Positions 22,087 through 33,868 of a stretch of DNA of 64,000 nt are shown one piece after another (position 1 is the first letter of the stretch; each line of letters begins with the position of its first letter). The DNA is from Dolomedes plantarius (taxonomy: Eukaryota; Arthropoda; Arachnida; Araneae; Dolomedidae), in contig OU015493.1 of the NCBI GenBank assembly GCA_907164885.2, positions 220,368,781 through 220,432,780 of the forward strand, read 5' to 3'. The notes beneath the pieces were generated by a model that saw only the letters and a list, made by a program, of their open reading frames with translations, was not told the DNA's origin and ran no database searches. The position numbers and the translations under genes were made by a program.

Positions 22087-25000
22087 TCATTTCCTCGGCC
22101 TGAGGTTGTAGGGGCAGGGCTTCTTCACTGCAGTAGGAATTTCTGGCATCTTGGGGTTTCTTGTAGTTTCTGGCGGTGGAGCACTGGCATTCGTGAGTCC
22201 AACAGGATCTTGAATTGGAGGTGATTCTATCTGGAGCTGAGGAGTTTCAAGCAGCTTTGATGGATGATGGAATGACAACTGCTCGTCTCCTAGACTTGCT
22301 TCTGGGACCTGGATCTCATCGTCTGGAGCAGGAGGAAACTGTTCTCCATCAGGATAGCTGAGCTCAGTGGCATCCATGGATTGGTCATCCTCTGGAACAC
22401 TTGAAAGACTGGAGTCCAGCACAGGATCTGAAGGATTGGACACTGGAACAGGCATCTGGGCAACTGGATGAAAAGAACTAGGGCACACAGAATCATTAGT
22501 AGTGGGAGATGGATTCGTCTGCCTTTCTATTAAATGCCCTTTAAGAGCTGGGGCCTTTATCAGCCTGTTCACATGGATGAGCGAAGCCTGTGATATTCTA
22601 TCTTCCAGTGGTCGAATGATCACAGTCACGTTCGAGCGGAATTTCTCAATTGCAAATGGTCCCTTGAGAAATTGGGTGAAGTGAGTTTTATATTTCACAT
22701 AAACAATGTCACCCTCCTTTAGCCTTGTGTCTCTTCTTGCTCTATTGAGCTTCCTGTGAGAGTTTGCTTGACTTAGGGATGTATTGCTGAAGCACAGTGA
22801 CCAAATGGCTTTAGTTTGTGCCATAATATTATTAATGAGGGACACTTTGTCAAGATGAGGAAAGTCATCAAAGAATCTCTCCGAATCAGTTAACAGGGCT
22901 AAAGCTCTTCCAAAATGGACGACTGCAGGGGAGTGACCTGTCGTAGAGTGGATGGTAGAGTTGTATAGTGAGGCATGTATTAGGATGTCTGTGTCAAATG
23001 GTACTCCTTGGGCTTGCTAAGTTGAGATCGACGACTTGATAGAGGCATTGATCCTTTCAGAGATTCCATTTGCCTCAGGATGGCCAGGTGAAGAGTGTGC
23101 CAATCTGATTCCAGCAATATCCAATAGCCTTTTGAATACCACAGAGGTAAATTGTGGGCCAAGATCTGTAAGAATATGGCTTGCTCTGCCAAACATGGCA
23201 ATGTACCTAAATATAGCCTTGGTTACTCTGTCAGCTGTGGTTGTCGGTATGTCCTCTAAGACCAAAAAGCGACTGAAGTGGTCAATTATGGTGAGGACCG
23301 AGTGACCATTGCGGAAGGGACCAACAAGATTAAGTGATACAAGTTGGCCTGGTGCAGTAGGAAGTGGTGCAGACTGGACTGGAGCAACCGCCACCCTTCT
23401 TTTCTTATGAAGTAAACATTGTCTACATGAGGCAACAAAGTTGGCGCAATCCATGTATGCCCCTCGCCACCAATACTTTTTACCAATACAGAGCCTCGTA
23501 CGTTTTTTGAAGACCAAAGTGGGACAAATGAGCCAAGCGAAGTGCCTTTGGCCTGAGAGCTGATGGTAATACAATGTACTCTTCTCTCGATAATCTCTTT
23601 CCAGCATAAAATAATAGGTTTGACTCTGGGTGCACAAAAATGTTCTTGGGCACATCCTTCGCCCTGTTGATTAACTTATTATACACTTGGGACATTTCCT
23701 CATCCCTGAGCAGTTCCTTCAGGATTGTTGCTGAAGAGATTTCATTCTCTGGGTCAGCAACTTCTGACGTTATGATACTGAATACCTTTTGTAGCTGCTT
23801 TGCATCTTCACACTTTAATTCAGAGGTTGAACTGTGTGTGTTTACATCTTGAGGAGTGGTGGAGGTGTGGGAGGAGGCAGCAAAGGGAGGCAAATTAGGT
23901 TTAATATGAACATTACTATTGTGGGTCAGAGCAGAAGTACAATTAATTACCTTAGCATGGGTATTATCAGGTACAGAAAAATATGAGTTAGAGCAAGAAC
24001 TAGGCTTTACAACATGAGTAGAAATACAAGTGTTATTGCTATTGACATTATTTCTAGCATTTACATGAGATACCTTATGAGGTGAATTATCTACCTCTAT
24101 AGAATCACTATTATCATACAACACATTACTATTATTCTTATCAAGTACTTTATCATACTGAGCAGGTTCCTCAGAATCCAAAGTAACTACAGGTAAAATT
24201 TGCTTTGAATTAATTAAATTAGCATTGGTATTAAGGTCTTGGGTTATAACATTAGGTATGCGAGAAAAATAATCTGGTAACACATTAGAAGTTCCACTGA
24301 CATGAATAAATTTAAAAGAATATTCAGATCGAGACATTAACCATCTTGTGGTGATGGATGCAGGAGAAGTTGTTTTCTTATAGTGCATAAGAGGTTTACT
24401 ATCTGATAAAACAAAAAATTCTCTATTATACAAGTACTGTTTGAAGGATTGCACACCTTTTGCTATAGCCATGAGTTCTAATTTGAGAGCAGGATAATTC
24501 CTCTCAGCTTTATTTAATGATTTACTAAAGTAAGAGACAGGTAATAGTTGACCATCAAAGTCTTGTAATAGCACTGCAGAAATTGCTTCTTTGGAAGCAT
24601 CAGTGTTTACATAAAAAGTATTATCAAAATTAGGTTGCCTGATAAAAGGCGAAGAAAAGAAAATCTTTTGTAGTGACTGGAATGCATTGGAAGCTTCATC
24701 TGTCCAATTAAAAGGTACAGACATAGAAGTCATTGAAACCAGAGGAGCAACCAAATTAGAAAAACGTGGAATTAAATGTCTATAATAATTACAAACACCT
24801 AGGAAACGTTTCAACTGTTTTTTCAGTTTTTGGAGTTGGAAATGAAGTCACCTTTATGATATTAGAAGAAATTGGACTTATAGTGTTCTGCGACACTTTA
24901 AAACCTAGGTAGTCTACCTCAGTTTGATGGAATGAGCACTTTGGAGGATAAGCAGTAATATTATTTTTAGTAAAAACAGAAAGAAGAGCTTTTAATTTTT

Positions 25001-27041
25001 GACAAGACTCCTGAAAGGAATTCGCACAGATGACAATGTCATCTTGGTAAGCAAAGATACCCAACTCATTGGTTTCCTCAATGAGAGTATCGACTAAAGC
25101 TTGGAAAAAGGATGCTGCACTACGAAGTCCAAAAACTAAACGTTTATATTTAAACTGACCCCACATGGATGTGAAACTCAGGCGGTCTTGAAATTTTTCA
25201 GGTAAGTCAATTTGATGGTAAGCACTTTTTAAGTCCAAGGTGGTGAAGTAGCGATATTGAGCTATATTAGAAATTATGTCATTTATCTTAGGTAAAGGAT
25301 AAGATGAATTCTTAATTATCTGGTTAATGAGACGTAGATCCAAAGCAAGTCTGAATTTTTGTGGAGCAGAAGAGTTTAATTGCTTCTTTTTAACAAGCAA
25401 TATTGGGCAAGCCCAATCAGAGATTGTTCTCTCAATGATACCTGCCTCCACAAGTTCATCAATTTGCTTTTTAGTCTCAGCTTGCAAAGACTGAGGAATG
25501 GGAAATGGAAGAGTCTTAAGAGGGAAGTCATGATCAAAATTGAAATTTGGAATCACACGATCAGTGTGTCCTAAAGACTTAGACGAGGAAGAAAAAGCAG
25601 TGGCATATTTGCTCAACAGTTGCGACATTTGAGAAATTTCTCCAGGATTCAAATGGGAAAGCTTAAAGTCATTAAGATTAAATTCTGACTTTCTTAAATT
25701 TAATATTTCAGGAGATGCAGTAATAAGATTTACAGATTCACTGACTGAGGTAGTTCGAGCATGGGAAACAGACAACTGCTCATCTAAAGAAGACACATGA
25801 CCCAACACAGCATTTTTGTTTACATGAACTGGCTTATTGGACAAATTTTCAATTAAAATGAATGACTTAATCACTTTAGAGGATTGTTGAGTAGAAGAAG
25901 TTGAACAATTATCATTTATAGAATCTGGTTGCTCACCAACAGATATATTATTTGCAATAATGGATGGATGAACTAAAAGATTTGGATTTTTAACAACAGG
26001 TTCAAAGAATAAATCAGAATTTGAATTGATTATTGGAGCACTGATTTTAATAAAAGAAGAAGAATTTGGTTTGATTATAGATTTAGAAACAAGAGTAGCA
26101 TTCTGAGCATTTACAATAACATGAGAATGTACACCTTGATTTTCAGAATCAATAAAAGGAATGACAATATCATCAAATGTGATGGAAGCTTCCAAATTTG
26201 ATATATCCACATGAAATTTAGTAAGAAAATTATAACCAATTATGGCAAAAAAAGACTTATCATTCAAATTTGTAACAAAAAAAGGATGTTTGAAGAATTT
26301 CTTCTCAAGTTTGAAAGATAAATTGATACAGGAAGAGAAATTGACAGAAGAGTTGATGGTTGATATAGACACCTGTCTAGAAATGTTTTTATAATTAAGA
26401 GACTGCTTGTTCATGTGGAAAAATGACTGGTCGAGTAACGACATAGAAGAACCTGTGTCTATTAATCCAATTATAGTAGTTTGAGGAAATTTTATATTCA
26501 CCATAGGTAATTTAGCAGAGGTTTGAGCACTGCATATCCTTTCGATGACAATTTTGCTGTTAGCATGCAATGCATTATCATTAACAGGGATCTCACACTG
26601 AGTAGCAGTGGAGTTCATAATTTTGATAGCAGAAGAAGTTTGACAACCAACAGAAGAAAAACTTTGTTGAACATTATTACTACACTGCACATTAAGGTTA
26701 TCAGTACCTCTATTATTTACAGAAAAATTAGAGTACTGTTGTTGTACCAAATCACTATTATTGACATAATTAGGATTGTAAAAGTCATAATTTTGAGTAT
26801 TAAGATTGGCTGATGAACAAAGCTGGAGAGACGAAGACACATCAGCATTATCTTGTCTCATTGCAGGGTTAGAATAATCATAAACAAAGGAAGAGGCATG
26901 AGGATTTAGATTTGACTTCCTCACAGTGTGTGAGTTCTGCCTAGTCGAGTTATTTAACTGCCTGCTTCTATTATTTGGACCAGAAGATGACTGCTCCCTA
27001 CGAAAATCTTTTTGAAAGTAGTTTAGGCCCTCTGGCGTCAA
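22087..27041 (-). pseudogene. pol: Gypsy-2 pol, two frameshifts and one in-frame stop
   Basis: The first frame (24789-27041) starts with a Ser/Asn-rich region, then aspartic protease (GLIDTGSSMSLLDQ), then RT (TLDLKSAYHQI and the active site FAYQDDIVI). An extra A in a run near 24810 shifts to 23480-24814: RNase H (FYVNTDASKEAISAVLLQ, LPDYFSRIPN) and the start of integrase. A second shift near 23483 leads to 22087-23655: the zinc-binding region (CRQCLL), the integrase core (SLNLVGPF, LTDLGPQFTS, PEANGISERIN) and the C-terminal domain (LKEGDIVYVKYKTHF) with a Pro/Ser-rich tail. A TAG at 23017-23019 interrupts the last frame, which then continues. No gag precedes it, and upstream of 27041 the frame meets a stop at 27099. 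All catalytic motifs remain readable, so decay is moderate. Confidence 0.87.
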
Positions 27042-27102
27042 TATCGCAAAACACCCATTTAATATTTGCGTGAATGGAAGACTTCTCTCTCTGCGTGTCT
27101 AA

Positions 27103-27150
27103 GGCCTGGACTCCACTTCACCATAAAACGCGACAGAAACAGAAAACGGA
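27103..27150 (+). repeat. left terminal inverted repeat of the Harbinger element
   Basis: Matches the inverse of 42791-42838 with few mismatches. Confidence 0.88.
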
Positions 27151-27336
27151 ATTTTTTTTTAGTTTTCAGTTTCCGGTGAAATTCTGTTGTATGTTGACTC
27201 CACTTGAGCGTCAAGGTACGCTGGCGCAGATTCCGCTCAGTGCTGGCGCCATCTGTCCTCATTTTATTGTTTCTTTGTTTATTGTTTTACATTGGCTTCG
27301 ATTCGGAAATATAAGTACGTAAGCTCGAAGGAAGTA

Positions 27337-27534
27337 TGGAAAACGACACCGATCTTGCTATGATGAGTTTGCACTTCCTCAGTCTGCTCTCTTTAATTAG
27401 AACCTCTGAAGCAAAAAAAAAAAAAGAAAACACTGATTCTGGGTACGAAAGATTTTCCAAGAAAGGGAAAAATATGGTATTCACAACACCTTAATTAGAG
27501 ATCTTCGAACTACCGATCAGGAGTTCTATTTCGA
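27337..27534 (+). pseudogene. Harbinger transposase, N-terminal exon
   Basis: ATG at 27338 opens MENDTDLAMMSLHFLSLL. After an A13 run (27412-27424) the useful frame shifts and gives RFWVRKIFQERE and IRDLRTTDQEFYFE, which match the conserved N-terminal region of PIF/Harbinger transposases. It ends at a splice-donor-like GAGTAAGT (about 27532-27539). The Tc1-b element lies in the presumed intron that follows. The expected middle segment (YFRMS...ERL) was not found between 29028 and 29340, so an exon is probably lost. Confidence 0.62.
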
Positions 27535-27615
27535 GTAAGTAAACATTTATTTAAAGATGTCAGTTTTTTTCTTTGCTTGACACATAAAAATTTCATAACG
27601 CAATAATATTATATA

Positions 27616-29027
27616 CACTCATAGACAAAAAAATTAGCGCACCAAGAAGGAGTCGTCAAAATGAAACGAAATTTTACATACGTAATGACTACTTTGATAT
27701 AAGTAAATGATAAGAAAATCAAAGAAAAGGGATAATTTATTTCAGAGAAAAAGGCAAAAGAACGGAGGAGTTAATACTCTGTTGGACCCCCTCTAGCGCG
27801 AATGCACGATGCGATACGATCGGGCATTGAGTCATACAAGTTCTGTATGATGTTTTGAGACATTTCGTTCCATATTTGCTGTAACCTTGCCTCTAGTTCG
27901 TTGAAACTCGTGGGATGCCCAACTCGTCGTCCCAAATGATCCCAGATATGCTCGATTGGAGACAAATCTGGGGATCGGGCAGACCAAGGAAGGGTAGTAA
28001 CAGTGCGGAGACAGTCTTGTGACACCCTTGCCGTATGAGGCCGAGCATTGTCTTGTTGAAAAATGGCTCCTGGGAGCCGTTGCATGAGTGGCAAAAAATG
28101 TGGTTGCAGGATTTCATGAACATACCGCTGGGCTGTCATGGTGCCACGGAACAATACTAGGGGTGACCGTGTATTGTAGGCAATGGCACCCCATACCATC
28201 ACACCAGCTGTGGGAGCGATGTGTCGCTGTACAGCAAAGGCAGGATTGAAGCGTTCACCACGGGCTCTCCACACACGAACACGATTGTCATCACTACCGA
28301 TATTGAATCTGGATTCGTTGCTAAAGACGACCTGGTTCCATTCCGCTGCAGTCCAGTTTCCTCGTGCGCGGCAAAACTCCAAACGGAGGCGTCGATGGGT
28401 GGGCGTCAAGGGCAGCACACGGAATGGGCGCCGCGATACCAACTGTCCTTCAGCCAGGCGCCTTCGTATGGTTCGAGAAGACACAGAAGCCCCTAGTGAA
28501 GGTGCTACCTGTGCCTGGATGGCGGCCGATGAAGCAGTTGGCTGTACGCGTGCATTTCTGACGATGGGCGGTCTTCTCGACGACTGGTCTGTCGAGGGCG
28601 TCCTGAGCCTGGTCTTCGTGTACATGACATCTCTCGGGTCCACTGGTCCCAACACCTCCTCACAACACAATCAGAGCAGCCTAATTGACGAGCTACTCGC
28701 CTAGCAGACCACCCAGCTTCCATCATCCCGACGATTCTCCCCCTCTCAAACTGCGACAACTGCTTATATTGTCTTCGAACACGGCGTAATGGCATGTCTA
28801 TCTCAGCTCTTCCTTTGTAAATGATTCAGCACACTCAAACATGCTTTGGTTGCCTGTTTTATACTCCACAGAGTACGATGTTCAACGCCCTCTACCGGCT
28901 ATACGTAATGCGCAATCACGCTGCATTTCTAATCATTTGCATATCTCCCCGACATGTACCTTCATAGCAAGTTTCGTTACGATCCCGCAATTATTTCTTG
29001 GTGCGCTAATTTTTTTGTCCATGAGTG
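27616..29027 (-). mobile_element. Tc1-b, full-length Tc1 transposon inside Harbinger
   Basis: 1412 bp, with CACTCAT...GAGTG ends of about 30 bp, and TA at 27614-27615 and 29028-29029. Inverted relative to Tc1-a and nearly identical to it, so both are recent. It lies in the presumed first intron of the Harbinger transposase gene. Confidence 0.95.
27771..28795 (-). pseudogene. Tc1 transposase with a one-base deletion
   Basis: ATG at 28793-28795 and stop at 27771-27773. The frame 28505-28795 gives the N-terminal DNA-binding part, intact where Tc1-a has its stop (Arg at codon 33). A single missing base near 28566 (GCCCATCG against GCCACATCG in Tc1-a) shifts the frame; 27771-28670 continues in the corrected frame with the catalytic core (VFSNESRF, FQQDNARPH, SPDLSPIEHIW). 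The first catalytic residue is changed: SNES here against SDES in Tc1-a, so the protein would be catalytically dead even without the frameshift. Second D to E spacing is 32 residues, as in Tc1-a. Confidence 0.92.
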
Positions 29028-29340
29028 TAATTTCTCGTCACCAATGATTTTATTTTGCTAAGAGTAAATTTTATTAATTTACAACAAGTTTGTACACAAT
29101 ATGTTTGCCCTCTTAATGACAGAAGCCATACAATATGGGAACATATTTTTCGGCATTAAGTGCATTTATTTCTAATTTAATGCAAAGGTAAACTTCTGTA
29201 AATTGTAAAAAAATTATTCCTTATACAGCCATGGAGAAAATTGGAAAGGCGGATAATTACATTACCTAATTCAGCATGTTCATATTTTTTCAATTATTTT
29301 TATGAAAATTGTATTTTATTTTAATAACAAAATAATTTGC
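29028..29340 (+). other. AT-rich intron-like sequence of the Harbinger transposase gene
   Basis: No domain seen. It ends in a splice-acceptor-like TAATTTGCAG at 29331-29340 directly before coding sequence. Confidence 0.5.
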
Positions 29341-29910
29341 AGATTCCTGGCAACTGGTGAAACGTACAGAAACCTGTTTTGCCTTTCGTATTGGAAGGCA
29401 AACAGTTAAAAAAATAGTGCCCAAAACATGTGACGCAATCTGGAATTGCTTCAAATTTAAAAATTCGAATTTTCCAACAACTCCAGATGATTGGAAAGAA
29501 ATTTCAGCTAATTTCCATCAAAAGTGGCAAATTCCACACTGCTGTGGAAGCATTGATGGAAAACATATTTTAAGAGAACGCCCGAAGAATTCTGGAAGCC
29601 TGGATTTCAATTACAAAGGAACATTCAGCAGTGTCCTTTTAGCACTAGCAGATGCTAACTATAAGTTTTTAATGATTGATTAAGGGCATTATGGTAGTGA
29701 ATATGATGGTGGGCTTTTTAAGAAAACTTTATTTGGCCGTTTGGTAATGAATAACGACTTAAAATTTCCACCACCAGATTTGCTGCCGAATTCTCAAAAA
29801 GCATACCCTTATTTTATAATAGGGGATGAAGCATTCCCACTGAGGAATAATTTGTTAAGACCCTATCCCAGGCGTTCCAATTTTCTGTTCGAACAGAAAA
29901 TGTATAATTA
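29341..29910 (+). pseudogene. Harbinger transposase, catalytic exon (left of the Helitron array)
   Basis: After the acceptor, FLATGETYRNL is typical of the superfamily. A two-base loss near 29375 shifts to 29357-29683, which carries FAFRIGRQTVKKIVPKTCD and the DDE_4 motif CGSIDGKHI with the first catalytic Asp, then ADANYKFLMID. A TAA (29681-29683) stands where the frame should continue; reading on in frame gives GHYGSEYDGGLFKKTLFG and FIIGDEAFPL with the second catalytic Asp. It ends QKMYNY exactly where the Helitron array begins (A at 29910). The protein cuts the inverted repeats and inserts at TWA sites. Confidence 0.87.
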
Positions 29911-31372
29911 CTAGCTGAGTGGCAAACCGATGTGTTGCTTTTTTGATTTAAAATGAAATGTTTTTATATCTTAAAGATTAAAAACTGTTTAATCACTTTT
30001 AAAAATATGTTAGATTTAAAAAAAAACAAAATAATTATTTAAAATTTCGGTTTTCAAATTTTGCATTTTAAACAAAAAAGCTCATTCAATTAGAAAAAAA
30101 TTCTAAATACTTTAACTTCTCCTTTCCTAAAACTAAAATAATTTCTGGTGCTTCAAATTGATTTCTGGATTTCAATTATTAAATGACTCGTTCCCAACTA
30201 ATAAGTTTTCCTTTGGCAACATGGCCGAATGAAAATATTGTCACGGTGATTTCGGGGAATAGGGAAATGACACGAAGCGTAGATCAGAACAGATTTTATT
30301 GATCAGATTGCGGGGAACATCACTTAAATTACACCTCCGGAACATTCCCGACATTCCCACCAGAAGTGTGAGGATTATTCCAGAAACCTAGGAACCGGAA
30401 CTGAAATAAATAATAGATAAATTTGCATACAGCTCGCATGCAGAGCAAATTAAAATAAAAGATGTTCTTGCACCCGACGGCAGCTGGTTTCGAACCCGAG
30501 ACCTTAGGATTAGATGTCGGGAGCGATACCGCTGAGCCACCGTCAATTCGGCGAAATGAGGCAATATTAAATCTCATGGGGGGAAAAGTGCTTAAAAAAT
30601 AGAAAGATAGTTTTGATGAATTCAAAACTGGTGGCCGGAGAATCCTCATTGGTTACCCATTAATTAGAAACAAATTTCACGAACTTGCTCGAATTATTAG
30701 TGAGTAAAATAACAAATCGAACAATTATGAACTCGGCATTCAGTTACATTAAGGGAAATTTGAGAAGTGAGTTTTGCAAGTACGCTTTTTTAGAATGAAA
30801 ACATTGTTTTTATTAAATGTATTTGGTATATTTTGGAAGCTGAACATCTATCAAATGCCGATAAATCGTAAAACTGACACTAATAGGTGCAGAAAACCGA
30901 AATATTTGTCCATCAAAAATGTCGATTTCGTGAAATTCGGAAAACTCCTTTGGGGAAAAAGCTTCGTTTGCAATGCAAAACTTTTTTAACCTTATAAAAA
31001 TGTGTATATCCTTAAAGATGAATAGATGTAAAACACGTGGAAATAAAAAATTTGTCGATTGGTGGACGGAAAAGTTGAATTTTGCATGCATGAAAATAGT
31101 GGAAATTTGCGAAACGGAAAGGAGCTGGCCCACCCGAAATGTCATCTGTTTCTGCTGTCCGCTTCTTTTGAGTTAGGCGGTTTTAATTTTAAACTTAAAA
31201 AAGTTTAAAGTTTTGAAAGTTGAGGATAGCACCAGTGCACGCGTCTCGGCCGTCCGCGTATATCGGTACCAGTCGCGATATCCTGCTATGCTCGATTCGC
31301 GAGATTAGCCCGTCCCCGTGTCTGCTGACAAACAAACTAACATTTGTTTACCTTCAGCTGTTAATAGTAATA
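29911..31372 (-). mobile_element. Helitron unit A
   Basis: Complete 3' end (CTAG at 29911-29914; the hairpin has one mismatch). The 5' end is altered (GTTAATAGTAATA in place of TTATTATATAGA). It contains a SINE at 30240-30562. Confidence 0.75.
30240..30562 (-). repeat. tRNA-derived SINE in Helitron unit A
   Basis: On the minus strand a tRNA-like head has an A-box TGGCTCAGCGGTA and B-box GGTTCGAAACC; GACGG and CCGTC can pair as an acceptor stem across 30474-30545. The insertion interrupts the unit and is flanked by AATATT on both sides (30234-30239 and 30563-30568), a likely target duplication. Confidence 0.65.
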
Positions 31373-32930
31373 CTAGCTGAGTGGCAACCTGATGTGTTGC
31401 TTTTTCGATTTAAAATAAAATGGTTTTATTTCTTAAAGATTAAAAACTGTTTAATAAGTTTTAAAAATATATTAGAATTTTTAAAAACCGAAATATCTAT
31501 TTAAAATTCTCTTTTTCAAATTTTGGTTTTTGGCTTCTGAAATAATTCTTTCAAATTTCCGTTCTCAAATTTTGCTTTTTAAACAAAAAAGAAGTTCACT
31601 GAATTAGAATAAATTCTAAAGATTTTAACTTCTCATTTCCTAAAACAAAATGCTTATTATCAATGTACATGTGCTCAATAGAAAAAAATTATTAAGTCAA
31701 ATTAAATTTAAAGTTATCAGTTACATTAATATAAAAATTAAGTTTAAAACCTTAAAAAAGTAGAAGGGTAAGATAAATTTAAAAATTAGAAATATATTAA
31801 GATTAAATAAATTAAGATTAAAATGAAGAATTTAAAAATTTAAAGAAAATAAGTTGATATTAATTATAAAGTTACAGAAAAAATGACCCTCAGCAAACAA
31901 GATGGAAAGTTCGCATAATAAAAGAAAAAAAGTTCCTGTGCAGTGTCAAACAATCCGCAATAAGAAGATTGCTGAGTTCCGCGGGGGGGAAACAAATAAC
32001 ACCCAGATAGGGAAAATTGGAAAATGCGGCAACACCTAGGACCGAACCCACAACGTAGGGTTTACCAGGTCAGCGGGATAGCACTGCGCCACGACAGCAC
32101 ATAGATTTCATCAAGATGGGTGGTATATAGCGGTAAGGCCGAATGTAAATATCGAGTGGAAAAAGTGCTTAAAAAAATAGAAAGACAGTTCTGACGAATT
32201 CAAAATTGGTGGTGGAAGAATCCTATCAGTTGCTCATTAATTAGAAAGAAATTTCATGAACTTGCTGGAATTATTAGTGAGTAAAATAATAAGTCGAAAA
32301 ATTACGAACTCGGCATTCAGTTAAAATTGAGTTTTGAAAGTACACTCTTTAAGAATGAAAACTTTTTTTATTGAATGTATTTGGTATATTTTGGAAGCTG
32401 AACATCTAGCAAATGCCGATAAATCGTAAAATTGACATTAATAGGTGCAGAAAAACGAAATATTTGTCCATCAAAATTGTCGATTTCGGGAAATCCGAAA
32501 AACTGCTTTGGGGAAAAAGCTTCGCTTGCAATGAAAAACATTTTTAACTTTTTAAAAATGTGTATATCCTTAAAGATGAAGAGTTGTAAAACACGTGGAA
32601 ATAAAAAATTTGTCGATTGGTGGGCGAAAAGGTTTAATTGTGTATGCATGAAAATAGTGGAAATTTGCGAAACGGAAAGGAGCTGGCCCACCCGGAACGT
32701 CATCTGTTTCTGCTGTCCGCTTCTTTTGAGTTCGGCGGTTTTAATTTTATAATTAAAAAAGTTTAAAGTTTTGAAAGTTGAGAATGGCACCAGTGCATGC
32801 GTCTTGTCCGTCCGGTTCCATCGGTACCAGTCGCGATATTCTGCTATGCCCAGTTCGCGAGATTAGCCCGTCCACGTGTCTGCTGACTAACAAGCTAACA
32901 TTTGTTTACCTTCAGCTGTTATTACATAGA
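31373..32930 (-). mobile_element. Helitron unit B
   Basis: 3' end CTAG at 31373-31376; 5' end ...ATTACATAGA at 32930. About 31650-32130 does not match the other units and contains a tRNA-like SINE. Confidence 0.75.
32030..32100 (-). repeat. tRNA-like SINE head in Helitron unit B
   Basis: Minus strand A-box TGGCGCAGTGC (32081-32091) and B-box GGGTTCGGTCC (32039-32049), properly spaced. The sequence differs from the SINE in unit A, so it is another family. The remainder of 31650-32030 is the likely body with an A-rich tail. Confidence 0.5.
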
Positions 32931-33586
32931 AGTCAGTAAAATAATAAATCGAAAAATTACGAACTCTGCATTCAGTTAAAAGTGAGTTTTGACAATACGC
33001 TCTTTTAGAATGAAAACTTTTTTTTTATTGAATGTTTTTGGTATATTTTGGAAGCTGAACATCTAGCAAATGCCGATAAATCGTAAAATTGCATTAATAT
33101 GTGCAGAAAACCGAAATATTTGTCCATCAAAATTGTCGATTTCAAGAAATTCGGAAAACTCCTTTGGGGAAAAAGCTTCGTTTGCAATGAAAAACATTTT
33201 TAACTTTATAAAAATGTGTATATCCTTAAAGATGAAGAGTTGTAAAACACATGGAAATAAAAAATTTGTCGATTGGTGGTCGAAAAAGTTTAATTTTGCA
33301 TGCATGAAAATAGTGGTAATTTGCGAAACGGAAAGGAGCTGGCCCACCCGGAATGTCATCTGTTTCTGCTGTCCGCTTCTTATGAGTTCGGCGGTTTTAA
33401 TTTTAGAATTAAAAAAGTTAAAAGTTTTGAAAGTTGAGGATAGCACCAGTGCACGCGTCTCGGCCGTCCGCGTATATCGGTACCAGTCGCGATATCCTGC
33501 TATGCTCGGTTCGCGAGATTAGCCCGTCCCCGTGTCTGCTGACTAACAAACTAACATTTCTTTACCTTCATCTGTTATTATATAGA
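32931..33586 (-). mobile_element. Helitron unit C, lacking its 3' half
   Basis: Starts in the middle of the unit (TCAGTAAAATAATAAATCG) directly against the 5' end of unit B, and ends with a complete 5' end (TATATAGA at 33586). Confidence 0.7.
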
Positions 33587-33868
33587 CTAGCTGAGTGGCA
33601 ACCCGATGTGTTGCATTTTCGATTTAAAATGAAATGGTTTTATTTCTTAAAGATTAAAAGCTGTTTAATCACTGTTAAAAATATATTAAAATTTTTTTTA
33701 AATGAAATAATTATTTAAAATTCTCTTTTTCAAATTTCGGTTTCTGACTTTTGAAATAATTCTTTCAAATTTCCATTTTTAAATTTTGCTTTTTAAACAA
33801 AAAATTTCATTCAATTAGAAAAAATTCTAAATCTTTTAACTCCTCATATCCTAAAACTAAAATTATTT

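Larger units (their letters stand above)
19616..27099 (-). mobile_element. Gypsy-2, 3' part of a Ty3/Gypsy element
   Basis: Minus strand: pol (22087-27041), a 1.7 kb non-coding 3' region, polypurine tract (20330-20344) and 3' LTR (19616-20329). A Harbinger element interrupts it at 27103. Removing that element would join 27099 to 42842, but the sequence there holds neither a recognisable gag nor an LTR matching 19616-20329, so the 5' half is missing or replaced. Its pol is clearly different from that of Gypsy-1 and Gypsy-3 (RT motif YQDD, a long Ser/Asn-rich N-terminal part). Confidence 0.8.

Noticed and set aside
24789..24814. Programmed frameshift between Gypsy-2 RT and RNase H
   Set aside because: It lies inside a domain and is caused by an extra A in a homopolymer; decay or a sequencing error is more likely.
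30474..30545. Functional tRNA gene on the minus strand
   Set aside because: The head looks tRNA-like, but it is part of a 323-bp insertion with a target duplication, so it is a SINE.
30813..31176. Overlapping frames on both strands in Helitron units as host genes
   Set aside because: They recur in every unit, overlap each other and lack domains; reported only as a shared frame worth testing.
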